Assembly: GCA_938045195.1 (NCBI GenBank)
Contig: CALINC010000037.1
Coordinates: 1 to 14,867, forward strand
Reading direction: 5' to 3'
From: an uncultured Treponema sp.
GTDB taxonomy: Bacteria > Spirochaetota > Spirochaetia > Treponematales > Treponemataceae
DNA: 14,867 nucleotides
Shown here: one piece after another, positions 5,778 to 13,054 of the stretch
Layout: the number at the start of each line of letters is the position of its first letter
How positions within the stretch are numbered: the first letter of the stretch is position 1
The notes under the pieces: generated by a model
What the model was told of the DNA's origin: nothing
Seen by the model: only the letters and a program-made list of their open reading frames with translations
Database searches by the model: none
Translations under genes and position numbers: made by a program

Positions 5778-6361
5778 TATTCTCCCCCTAATAAAATTAG
5801 CTTAGTTCTATTTAATATTACCATATAATCAGCCCTGCGGGGACTTGGGACGGAGCGTATTACATCAAAACCCATTAAAGCCGCTAATACACCCGAGTCT
5901 CGCTGCCGCCATCTTCCAGCTGCTATTTTATCATTTATCTGCCGTGTTGTAAAGCTTTGCTGTTTTAGATGTTTTAGATTTTGTGTAAACCTGTAAATAA
6001 ATTCATTTTCTATGTTTGCTTCATCGATAATTCTAGCGGTCGGCGATATTGTCAGTGTTTCTGTCATCGTATATTCCTCGCCTCTATCTTCTCTGTCCAA
6101 TCTCTGATAGTGTGCCATTTCGTCAATTACACGGCGTAAGTCGTTACCTTTTGTGTAATCTGCTGCCGCATACATTCCTTTTCCGTGAGCCCGCCCGCCC
6201 GTTCGGCAATCAACATAAAAATCGCCGCTGCGTAACATTTGGATATACTCATCTAGCTTTTCTTTATTGGGGGCAGTGTATGTCCTTTGGTCTATAAATG
6301 TATCATCATCTATTGCTTTCAAAAAGCCCGCTTTTGACAATGAAAATGCGGGACTTGACAA
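5777..6361 (-). pseudogene. Phage head-protein tail with ADP-ribosyltransferase-like domain, 5'-truncated
   Basis: The 194-residue reading resembles the ART-type C-terminal domain found on phage head-morphogenesis proteins of the Mu gpF kind. Seen are QRTYTAP with Arg26, then GDFYVDCRTGG and GKGMYAAADYTKG (47-72), the ETLTISPTARIID strand with Glu101, and a C-terminal GFDVI...DYMVILNRTKLIL (164-190) typical of these domains' closing strands. These fit the R-(S/G)-E layout of ADP-ribosyltransferases. The ATG at 6361 has no ribosome binding site and falls inside the rho promoter, so the original N-terminal head domain was lost when the prophage collapsed. ADP-ribosylation is only an inference; the ART fold assignment is from motif reading. 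Confidence 0.55.
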
Positions 6362-6383
6362 AAAAAAACAAATTTGCTAGACT
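6355..6383 (+). promoter_or_regulatory. Promoter of the rho-xseB-mutL genes
   Basis: A perfect TTGACA (6355-6360) is followed after exactly 17 bases by TAGACT (6378-6383). Initiation near 6390 would leave a leader of about 118 bases before rho, long enough for regulation. A weaker alternative, TTGCCG (6442-6447) with ATATAG (6465-6470), lies closer to the gene. The -35 box abuts the start of the truncated prophage gene. Confidence 0.7.
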
Positions 6384-6507
6384 ATAGGTCTATTCAATAA
6401 CTGCGAGTAATCATTTTATTTTAAATCTTTGTTTAGGTTTATTGCCGAAATAATAGTGAATTTTATATAGAATGATATAAAGTTAAAGTTACTAGGAGAA
6501 AAATCTA

Positions 6508-8163
6508 ATGACAATTAGAAAAAAGAAAACTTTACCTGAAGTTTCTGAAGAAAGCCTTTTCGTTTCTACAGAATTATCGGAACAAGTGCATCCTGCCGCA
6601 GAATGCAAAACGGAAGAACGGGAAAACAAATACCGGCAGGAGGAATCTGTATCTGAAGAAACAATACAAGAAGTGCCGGAGCAAACAGTGCAGAATGAAC
6701 CTCAAGAAGTACAAGCCGAGAAAAAAGTTATTATACGGCCGAGAGGCAAAAGAAAAAGCGAAGAAGCAGGTACCGCTCCTCGAATGATAAGAAGACCGCA
6801 GGTACAAATCAAAAAACACCAGCCTAAAGAAATTACTGACATTGAAACCGAACAAAACATACCCCCTGCAAATTCGGAAGATATACCTAAAATAGTTATT
6901 AACGATTTAACAAAAATGCGTATGCATGATTTACGGGATATGGCTGTTCAATACGGTGTCCCGGAAGACGAAATTTCCCTTATGAAAAAACAGGAAGTTA
7001 TTTTTCATATCCTCAAAAATCATACAAGCCGCGGCGGGACTATTTTTGCTTCAGGTTCTTTGGAAACCTTACCGGACGGTTATGGCTTTTTGCGTTCACC
7101 GCAAAACAGCTATTTATCGGGGAGCGACGACGTATATGTTTCACCGAGTCAAATCCGATTATTCAGCCTAAAAACAGGCGATACCGTTTACGGACAAATC
7201 CGTTCACCTAAAGAAGGCGAGCGCTATTTTGCTCTTTTACGCGTTGAAAGCGTAAACTTTGAGGAGCCTGCAAAATCTCAACGTCGCATTCCGTTTGATA
7301 ACTTAACGCCGCTTTATCCTAAAGAAAAACTTAACCTTGAAACTACAACTCAAGAAATTTCTACCAGAATAATGAATTTATTCTGCCCTATCGGAAAAGG
7401 TCAGCGAAGTTTGATTGTGGCACCGCCTCGAACCGGTAAAACAATTATGCTTCAAAAAATAGCAAACGCTATTACGGCAAATCACCCTGAAGTCTACTTA
7501 ATTGTTCTTTTAATAGACGAACGCCCCGAAGAAGTTACCGACATGGAACGCACCGTAAATGCCGAAGTTATTTCTTCAACTTTTGACGAACAGGCAACAC
7601 GCCATGTTCAAGTGGCGGAGATGGTTTTGGAAAAAGCCAAAAGACTTGTCGAACATAAACAAGATGTCGTTATTCTTTTAGACTCCATTACGCGTTTAGC
7701 ACGGGCTTATAACCAGACGATGCCGACATCGGGTAAAGTACTCTCAGGCGGTGTCGATTCCAATTCGCTTCATAAACCCAAACGCTTTTTCGGTGCTGCA
7801 CGTAACATCGAAGAAGGCGGCAGTTTAACGATAATTGCTACGGCTCTTATTGAAACCGGCAGCAAAATGGATGAAGTTATTTTTGAAGAATTTAAAGGTA
7901 CAGGCAATATGGAAGTAAATCTTGATAGAAAACTTTCAGACCGCCGCTTATTCCCCGCAATTAACATTAAGCGTTCCGGTACTCGAAAAGAAGAACTGCT
8001 TTTAACCGACGAAGAAATTCAACTGATGTGGGTTTTGCGCAAATTCATCAATCCGATGGAAGATACGGATATTATCGAATTCCTTATCGATAGAATGAAT
8101 AAAACAAAAAATAACGAAGCCTTTTTAAAATCGATGAACGCAGGTCTTTCTCAAAAAGAATAA
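6508..8163 (+). CDS. rho: Transcription termination factor Rho
   Basis: Rho is a hexameric RNA-dependent ATPase that ends transcription at untranslated RNA. The domains are in order: a ~130-residue charged extension rich in Glu, Gln, Lys and Arg; a Rho-N fold (LTKMRMHDLRDMAVQYGV onwards, about 132-175); the RNA-binding OB fold (LPDGYGFLRSP, then DVYVSPSQIRLF, to about 250); and the ATPase core with Walker A APPRTGKT at 305-312, VILLDSITRLARAYN, the Q-loop LSGGVDSNSLHKPKRFFGAA and the R-loop GTGNMEV. At 551 residues it is longer than the ~420 of E. coli, the excess lying in the extension. The start at 6508 has AGGAG at 6494-6498. xseB and mutL follow closely. Confidence 0.97.
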   Translation: MTIRKKKTLPEVSEESLFVSTELSEQVHPAAECKTEERENKYRQEESVSEETIQEVPEQTVQNEPQEVQAEKKVIIRPRGKRKSEEAGTAPRMIRRPQVQIKKHQPKEITDIETEQNIPPANSEDIPKIVINDLTKMRMHDLRDMAVQYGVPEDEISLMKKQEVIFHILKNHTSRGGTIFASGSLETLPDGYGFLRSPQNSYLSGSDDVYVSPSQIRLFSLKTGDTVYGQIRSPKEGERYFALLRVESVNFEEPAKSQRRIPFDNLTPLYPKEKLNLETTTQEISTRIMNLFCPIGKGQRSLIVAPPRTGKTIMLQKIANAITANHPEVYLIVLLIDERPEEVTDMERTVNAEVISSTFDEQATRHVQVAEMVLEKAKRLVEHKQDVVILLDSITRLARAYNQTMPTSGKVLSGGVDSNSLHKPKRFFGAARNIEEGGSLTIIATALIETGSKMDEVIFEEFKGTGNMEVNLDRKLSDRRLFPAINIKRSGTRKEELLLTDEEIQLMWVLRKFINPMEDTDIIEFLIDRMNKTKNNEAFLKSMNAGLSQKE

Positions 8164-8188
8164 AACAAAATATAAGGGTATCTGCAAT

Positions 8189-8425
8189 ATGAAAAAATTT
8201 GAGGAGAGACTTGAACGCCTTGAAAAAATTACTGAGGCAATAAGAAATCAGGATGTTCCTCTTGAAAAAGCCTTATCGCTTTTTGAAGAGGGGGTTAAAC
8301 TTGCCAAGGGACTCGAAAAAGATATAGATAAAATGGAAGGTAAGATTGAAGTTTTATTAAACCAACCGGTACAGCCCGATGAAGAGCCTGAGTTGGGTCT
8401 ATTCGATTCCTTAGAGAAAGAATAA
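8189..8425 (+). CDS. xseB: Exodeoxyribonuclease VII small subunit
   Basis: The 78-residue protein has the XseB pattern: FEERLERLEKITEAI, then DVPLEKALSLFEEGVKLAK and a helical KDIDKMEGKIEVL. Several copies of XseB bind one XseA catalytic subunit to form exonuclease VII, which degrades single-stranded DNA from both ends. The C-terminal PVQPDEEPELGLF is an acidic tail. No xseA is adjacent in this window. The gene lies 25 bases after rho and only 2 bases before mutL, so the three are probably cotranscribed, and mutL translation is likely coupled to it. The ribosome binding site is weak (TAAGGG about 10 bases upstream). Confidence 0.92.
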   Translation: MKKFEERLERLEKITEAIRNQDVPLEKALSLFEEGVKLAKGLEKDIDKMEGKIEVLLNQPVQPDEEPELGLFDSLEKE

Positions 8426-8427
8426 CA

Positions 8428-10296
8428 ATGTATAGTCCTGAATACAAACCGATAAAACAATTATCAAAAGAAACCGCAAGCAAAATTGCAGCAGGGGAAG
8501 TTATTGAACGGCCGTCTTCCGTAGTACGGGAACTTTTAGATAACTCTATAGATGCAGGTGCTTCAAAAATTACGCTTGAAATAACAAACGGCGGAATTGA
8601 TTCGGTGCGTGTATGCGACGACGGCTGCGGTATGACAAAAGAAGATTTGGAAATTTGCACATGTACTCATACTACAAGCAAAATATCGGAAGCGGAAGAC
8701 CTGCTTCATTTAAAAAGTTTGGGCTTTCGCGGCGAAGCACTTTCTTCAATACAAGCAGTTGCTTCACTCGAAATTATCAGTACCCGTCAAGGTCCTGCTG
8801 CATGGAAACTCTCTCTTTCAAAAATTATACCCGACCGCTTAAACTGCGGCACGGTAATCGAAGTAAAAAATCTTTTTGAAAATTTCCCCGCACGGAAAAA
8901 ATTTTTAAAAAGACCGCAATATGAAGCAGGGCAATGTAAGCAAATATTTATCGAAAAAGCACTGCCTCATTTTAATATAGAAATGCGGTATTCTGCAGAC
9001 GGAATAAATAAGATTATCTTACCGCCGCATAATTCTTTAAAAGAAAGATGTATTGCAGCTATGAATTTAAAGGAACCTGCAGAACTTTTTTATGAACTTA
9101 ACCAAGCCGGAGACGGCTTTTCTTTCTGCGCTGTTGCAGGCAGCCCGGCGGTTGTCCGTTCCGACAAGCGGAATATCTATATTTTTGTAAACGGAAGACG
9201 CATAAATGAATACGGACTTGTGCAGGCAATTACATACGGAGCGGAAGGCTATTTTCCAAACGGCGGTTTTCCTGCCGTATTCTTATTTTTAACGGTAAAT
9301 CCGGAACGGGTAGACTTTAATATTCATCCCGCAAAAAAAGAAGCCCGCTTTGAAGATTATAAAGAAATTCACCACGCCGTAAGTTCCGCCATAAGTGCGT
9401 TTTACAAACAAAAAACGGTTTCCGACCTTTTAAAAAATAATGAATATTCACCGGATTTTACCCCGCCCTTGCAGTTCGGCCAAACGGAACTGAAACCCGT
9501 TGCCCGTTATCCGTGGAGCGAAAAAAGCTCCGGTTATTCGCAAATGCAAAATAACAGTATGAGCCGTTTGCAAAATAATACGGAATATGAATTCAATCCG
9601 GCGTATAGCAATAAACATTCGGATAGTCCATATATGAAAGAAACAGTCAACGATACCGGTATAGCATATACGCTGCAGCACGATACATTTTTTTCAAGCA
9701 CCACAGCTCCGCCTGCCGACCTGCCCCGTGCCGATTTTAAATTTTTAGGGCAATTCTGCGGAACCTTTATAGCTGTCGAAAAAAATGATGCACTTTATAT
9801 AATTGACCAACACGCAGCGCATGAAAGGATTATTTTTGAAGATTTAAAAAAACACTTAGGTTCTTCTCAAGAGCTTTTAATTCCTTATAAAATTGAAACC
9901 GAATCTGAAAAAGACGATGAAATAATACGGATTAATCTTGAAGAATTACGCAAAGCCGGTTTTAATATTCGCGAAGAAAAAAAGGGTTTATGGATTATCA
10001 ATGCCGTGCCTATACGATGGCATGGAACCGAAAAAAACTTATGCGAAGATTTAGCGGGAGCAGGAAAAGACCCCGCAGGTCTCATGCATCATATTCTTGC
10101 AACTTCCGCATGCCGTGCCGCTTGTAAAGACGGCGACATCATCGACCCTGTTTCCGCATATAATATCGCTGTAAAAACATTCGCTCTTCCCGAACCTCTA
10201 TGCCCGCACGGAAGACCTTTATATTTTATCATTGACAGAGAAGAATTATTTAAGCGGATTAAACGGACGGGTTCCGGTACAAACAAATATACGTAA
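8428..10296 (+). CDS. mutL: DNA mismatch repair protein MutL with endonuclease motif
   Basis: The N-terminal GHKL ATPase is clear: KIAAGEVIERPSSVVRELLDNSIDAGA, DDGCGM, TTSKI, GFRGEALSS and the NPERVDFNIHPAKKEARF segment. A ~110-residue linker rich in Ser, Asn and Tyr (about 345-440) leads to the C-terminal dimerisation and nuclease domain. This keeps DQHAAHERIIFE from Asp460 (the DQHA-x2-E-x4-E metal site), ACRAACK from about 561 and CPHGRP from Cys592. It is therefore the nicking type of MutL used by bacteria without MutH, where MutL itself nicks the nascent strand after MutS finds a mismatch. Length, 622 residues, is normal. The start at 8428 is two bases past xseB, with a weak purine-rich site inside xseB. 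Confidence 0.97.
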   Translation: MYSPEYKPIKQLSKETASKIAAGEVIERPSSVVRELLDNSIDAGASKITLEITNGGIDSVRVCDDGCGMTKEDLEICTCTHTTSKISEAEDLLHLKSLGFRGEALSSIQAVASLEIISTRQGPAAWKLSLSKIIPDRLNCGTVIEVKNLFENFPARKKFLKRPQYEAGQCKQIFIEKALPHFNIEMRYSADGINKIILPPHNSLKERCIAAMNLKEPAELFYELNQAGDGFSFCAVAGSPAVVRSDKRNIYIFVNGRRINEYGLVQAITYGAEGYFPNGGFPAVFLFLTVNPERVDFNIHPAKKEARFEDYKEIHHAVSSAISAFYKQKTVSDLLKNNEYSPDFTPPLQFGQTELKPVARYPWSEKSSGYSQMQNNSMSRLQNNTEYEFNPAYSNKHSDSPYMKETVNDTGIAYTLQHDTFFSSTTAPPADLPRADFKFLGQFCGTFIAVEKNDALYIIDQHAAHERIIFEDLKKHLGSSQELLIPYKIETESEKDDEIIRINLEELRKAGFNIREEKKGLWIINAVPIRWHGTEKNLCEDLAGAGKDPAGLMHHILATSACRAACKDGDIIDPVSAYNIAVKTFALPEPLCPHGRPLYFIIDREELFKRIKRTGSGTNKYT

Positions 10297-10338
10297 ATAG
10301 CAATACCGAAACCCTTATCCTGTTTTATTGAAAAAAAA

Positions 10339-11220
10339 TTATTCTATATTATTCTGGCGTCTTGCCGCAATAAGCGTATTTTTTACCAGCATTGCTATTG
10401 TCATAGGTCCTACGCCTTTTGGAACGGGAGTAATTGCAGCAGCAACTTCACTAGCGGCTTCATAATCAACATCACCTACCAGCCTAAACCCGCTCTTCTT
10501 TGAACTGTCATCAATCCTATTTACACCGACATCAATTACAACAGCCCCTTCTTTAATCATATCTGCCGTGATAAATTTAGGCTTACCCATTGCGGCAACC
10601 AAAATATCCGCGCGTTTTGTAATTTCTTTTAAGTTTTCGGTACCGCTGTGGCAAACGGTAACCGTAGCATTTACTTCTTTATTCATCATAAGAACCGAAA
10701 GAGGTTTACCCACTATATTTGAACGCCCTACAATTACCGCATTTGCACCCTTCGTTTTTACACCTGTTTTTTTTAGTAAGTGAATAACACCGTGCGGTGT
10801 GCAAGGAATAAAAGTTTCATGTCCCAAAAGCAGTTTGCCTACATTTACCGGATGAAAACCGTCTACATCTTTTTCCGGACTTATCGCAGCAATTACGGAA
10901 TCGGGGTCTATTTGTTTAGGCAGCGGGAGCTGTACCAAAATGCCGTTTACAAGCGTATCCGAATTCAGCTCTTTAATCAGCTTAAGCAATTCGGCTTGCG
11001 CCGTTGTTTCCGGCAAACGGAAAGTTCTATCGTTCATTCCTACTTCATGAAGCGCATTTGTTTTTCCCTTTACATAAGACTGCGAGGCAGGATCGTTGCC
11101 TACAAGAATAACAGCCAGCGTGGGCTGTATTCCGTTTTTTTTGAGTTCTTCAACTTCTTTTGCAACATCTGCACGTAAGTCTGCGGCTATTTGAAAACCG
11201 TCAATAATTTTTGCACTCAT
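10339..11220 (-). CDS. folD: Bifunctional methylene-THF dehydrogenase / methenyl-THF cyclohydrolase
   Basis: FolD oxidises 5,10-methylene-tetrahydrofolate with NAD(P)+ and hydrolyses the methenyl product to 10-formyl-tetrahydrofolate, feeding purine and initiator-tRNA formylation. Family signatures are SYVKGKTNALHEVG with the catalytic Lys, GILVQLPLP, PEKDVDGFHPVNVGKL, the nucleotide-binding VIVGRSNIVGKP, and PVPKGVGPMT near the C-terminus. The last has Lys where the usual motif is PVPGGVGPMT. The length of 293 is normal. The start at 11220 has GGAGG five bases upstream. It is convergent with mutL (42-base gap, no clear hairpin) and divergent from the outer-membrane protein gene. Confidence 0.97.
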   Translation of the reverse strand: MSAKIIDGFQIAADLRADVAKEVEELKKNGIQPTLAVILVGNDPASQSYVKGKTNALHEVGMNDRTFRLPETTAQAELLKLIKELNSDTLVNGILVQLPLPKQIDPDSVIAAISPEKDVDGFHPVNVGKLLLGHETFIPCTPHGVIHLLKKTGVKTKGANAVIVGRSNIVGKPLSVLMMNKEVNATVTVCHSGTENLKEITKRADILVAAMGKPKFITADMIKEGAVVIDVGVNRIDDSSKKSGFRLVGDVDYEAASEVAAAITPVPKGVGPMTIAMLVKNTLIAARRQNNIE

Positions 11221-11368
11221 TTTTTCCTCCGTATGTACAAGTAACTATTATTTTCTAAATTTGTTTTTCAGATTATGTAAGCTACATAGACCATTCTATA
11301 ATATAATCGGTTTTTTTGCAAGACTTGCATATAGACAATTCGGTAAAAAATGAGGTATATTAGTTACG
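11221..11368. promoter_or_regulatory. Divergent regulatory region between folD and the outer-membrane protein gene
   Basis: This 148-base gap carries both promoters. For the plus-strand gene, TAGACA (11331-11336) and TATATT (11355-11360) are 18 bases apart; the -10 ends only eight bases before the ATG, so the mRNA may be leaderless. For folD, a TTGCAA and a TATTATA-like box are visible on the minus strand, but their spacing is short. Two dyads lie in the gap: the perfect TGCAAG-A-CTTGCA (11317-11329), and ATGTA-AGC-TACAT (11275-11287). Either could be an operator. Confidence 0.5.
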
Positions 11369-11986
11369 ATGAAACGAGTTATTTTATTTTTATGTATAAT
11401 TACGGCTTTTTGCTTCCCGTCTTTTGCGGAAGAAAGCAGTTCGGAGCATGGTAATAAGGGGATTGACGGCTCTATTGTTTTTCAACCTGTACGTCAAGGT
11501 GATAAATTTATGAAAATAGGGCTTTCACTCGGCGTGCCGCTATTTAATACATCAAGAGATAAATTTGCAAACAAACCGCGTATTTATCCCGGCGGGACTA
11601 TCAATGTCGGTTTCGGATATTATGTTCTAAACGGATTTTCTCTCGGAGGAAGTCTCAGCTTTCAATTTTATCCCACTTTAGCAAAAAATCTCTATTTTGC
11701 AGTACCCATTACATTTGATATGGCGTACACATTTGCAACCGGAAAATGGCGTTTCCCGATAGGTATGGGAATAGGCGGCGCATTTCAGTCTTATAGCGGC
11801 AATACGGCAAAATATTTTGGAATGATTTTTAGACCGGAAGCCGGTGTTTATTATCAGTATTCTCCTGAATGGTCATTTGGCGGAGGTGTGTCATGGAGTA
11901 TTTTACCGCAATGGTACCGAAATACAAGTCATAACCGTATAGGAAATATCTTAACCGTAAACTTTGCCGCAAGGTATCACTTTTAA
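11369..11986 (+). CDS. Outer-membrane beta-barrel protein, small (8-strand type)
   Basis: A clean signal peptide (MKRVILFLCIITAFCFPSFA, cleavage after residue 20) precedes about 185 residues of alternating amphipathic strands rich in Gly, Tyr and Phe, for example GTINVGFGYYVLNGFSLGG and WSFGGGVSWSILP. It ends in ARYHF, a terminal Phe recognised by the barrel assembly machinery. Size and layout fit 8-stranded OmpW/OmpX-like barrels; T. pallidum has such proteins, and I recall TP0733 next to folD, matching this gene order (from memory, unchecked). No ribosome binding site precedes ATG 11369; GAGG is 13 bases away. A lipoprotein gene follows after 15 bases. Ligand or transport role is unknown. 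Confidence 0.8.
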   Translation: MKRVILFLCIITAFCFPSFAEESSSEHGNKGIDGSIVFQPVRQGDKFMKIGLSLGVPLFNTSRDKFANKPRIYPGGTINVGFGYYVLNGFSLGGSLSFQFYPTLAKNLYFAVPITFDMAYTFATGKWRFPIGMGIGGAFQSYSGNTAKYFGMIFRPEAGVYYQYSPEWSFGGGVSWSILPQWYRNTSHNRIGNILTVNFAARYHF

Positions 11987-12001
11987 TTTGGAGGAATGTA
12001 A

Positions 12002-13054
12002 ATGAAGCAAAATGGATTTATGCAATTTTTAATGACTATAGCGGCAGTATTTTTAACGGCGGTTTTCCTTGTATCGTGTAAAAATCAACCTATTTTTTAT
12101 GCTATAGAGCAAGAAGTAAAACTAAAAGATTTTTCCGTAAAAAGTTCCATTGTGGGATTTGCCCGCATAGGCAGCGATATTTATACGGCAAATGGTGAAG
12201 CCGTTTACACCAAAAAAAGTAATTCTACCGGTAAGTGGACATCTATCGGTTCGCCGGGTAATTTAATTCAAGGGATTGCAACTGACGGTATGAATCTTTT
12301 CGGAGTAGGAGCGAACGGTACCGTTAAATTCCGTACAACCGGCGGCAGCTGGACATCTGTGCCGGGCAGCGAAAATATAAAAATGGTTTTCGGCGATTCC
12401 ATTGTATTCGGCACAGGAGTGGAAGCCGGTGAATCCGCTGTTTATAAAATAACCGGCACGTCCGTATCCAAAATAAAAGCATTAAAGAAAGATGAAAAAA
12501 ATGCTGAAAATACGGAAATTTTGACCGGTGCCGCCGGAAATTATTTTGCAACTACTGAGGGGCTTTTTTTACAAGATGGAACTGCTTTTACGGGGGCTCC
12601 CATAAAAGGAAAAATAATATCGGCTTCAAAAGGAAAAAATGCCAACTCTATCTTTGTGTTAACCGATAAGGCTGTTCTTTATTATTTTAACGGAAGCGGA
12701 TGGAGCGAAAAAAAAGTAGAAAAAACAACCCCTTTCTCTATCTTTTATTTTGCAAGCAGAAATACCGTTTTAATAGGATGTAAACAAGGCTATACCGAAA
12801 TTCAATTAACAGAGACGGACAGTCTTACCGATGCAAAAGAGCTTAACCCGGGGACTAAAGATTCTACAACGCCTCCCGAATGTCTAAGCCAATATCAATC
12901 CGTTACGGGTTCTTATACCATTAGTCCGGTTTTTGCCGTAGGCAATGCCGAAACATATTCGCTTTTTGTAGGTGCTGCGGCTGCCTCTACGGAAAGAAAT
13001 ACAGGTCTTTGGGCATTTTATTCTGCCCACACTAAAGAATGGAACCGTGAATAA
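12002..13054 (+). CDS. Lipoprotein with beta-propeller-like repeats
   Basis: The signal MKQNGFMQFL, then MTIAAVFLTAVFLVSC, carries a lipobox (LVSC), with Cys26 the lipidated residue. The mature part has repeating units of about 45-50 residues built around Trp motifs: GKWTSIGSPGNL, GSWTSVPGSENI, GWSEKKVEKTTP and a final KEWNRE, each after a strand with an ANGE/GANG/NGSG turn. This suggests a single beta-propeller of the kind seen in exposed binding proteins, but no enzyme residues are evident and I do not recognise a named family. GGAGG at 11990-11994 gives a strong start. It follows the barrel gene closely and overlaps rarA by eight bases. It is probably anchored in the outer or inner membrane facing the periplasm. 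Confidence 0.75.
   Translation: MKQNGFMQFLMTIAAVFLTAVFLVSCKNQPIFYAIEQEVKLKDFSVKSSIVGFARIGSDIYTANGEAVYTKKSNSTGKWTSIGSPGNLIQGIATDGMNLFGVGANGTVKFRTTGGSWTSVPGSENIKMVFGDSIVFGTGVEAGESAVYKITGTSVSKIKALKKDEKNAENTEILTGAAGNYFATTEGLFLQDGTAFTGAPIKGKIISASKGKNANSIFVLTDKAVLYYFNGSGWSEKKVEKTTPFSIFYFASRNTVLIGCKQGYTEIQLTETDSLTDAKELNPGTKDSTTPPECLSQYQSVTGSYTISPVFAVGNAETYSLFVGAAAASTERNTGLWAFYSAHTKEWNRE

Noticed and set aside
10297..10338. A bidirectional terminator between the convergent mutL and folD genes
   Set aside because: The 42 bases contain T and A runs but no convincing stem.
12972..13046. An upstream extension of rarA by 25 codons
   Set aside because: It overlaps the lipoprotein gene deeply and its residues do not resemble RarA N-termini; GTG 13047 gives the normal length.
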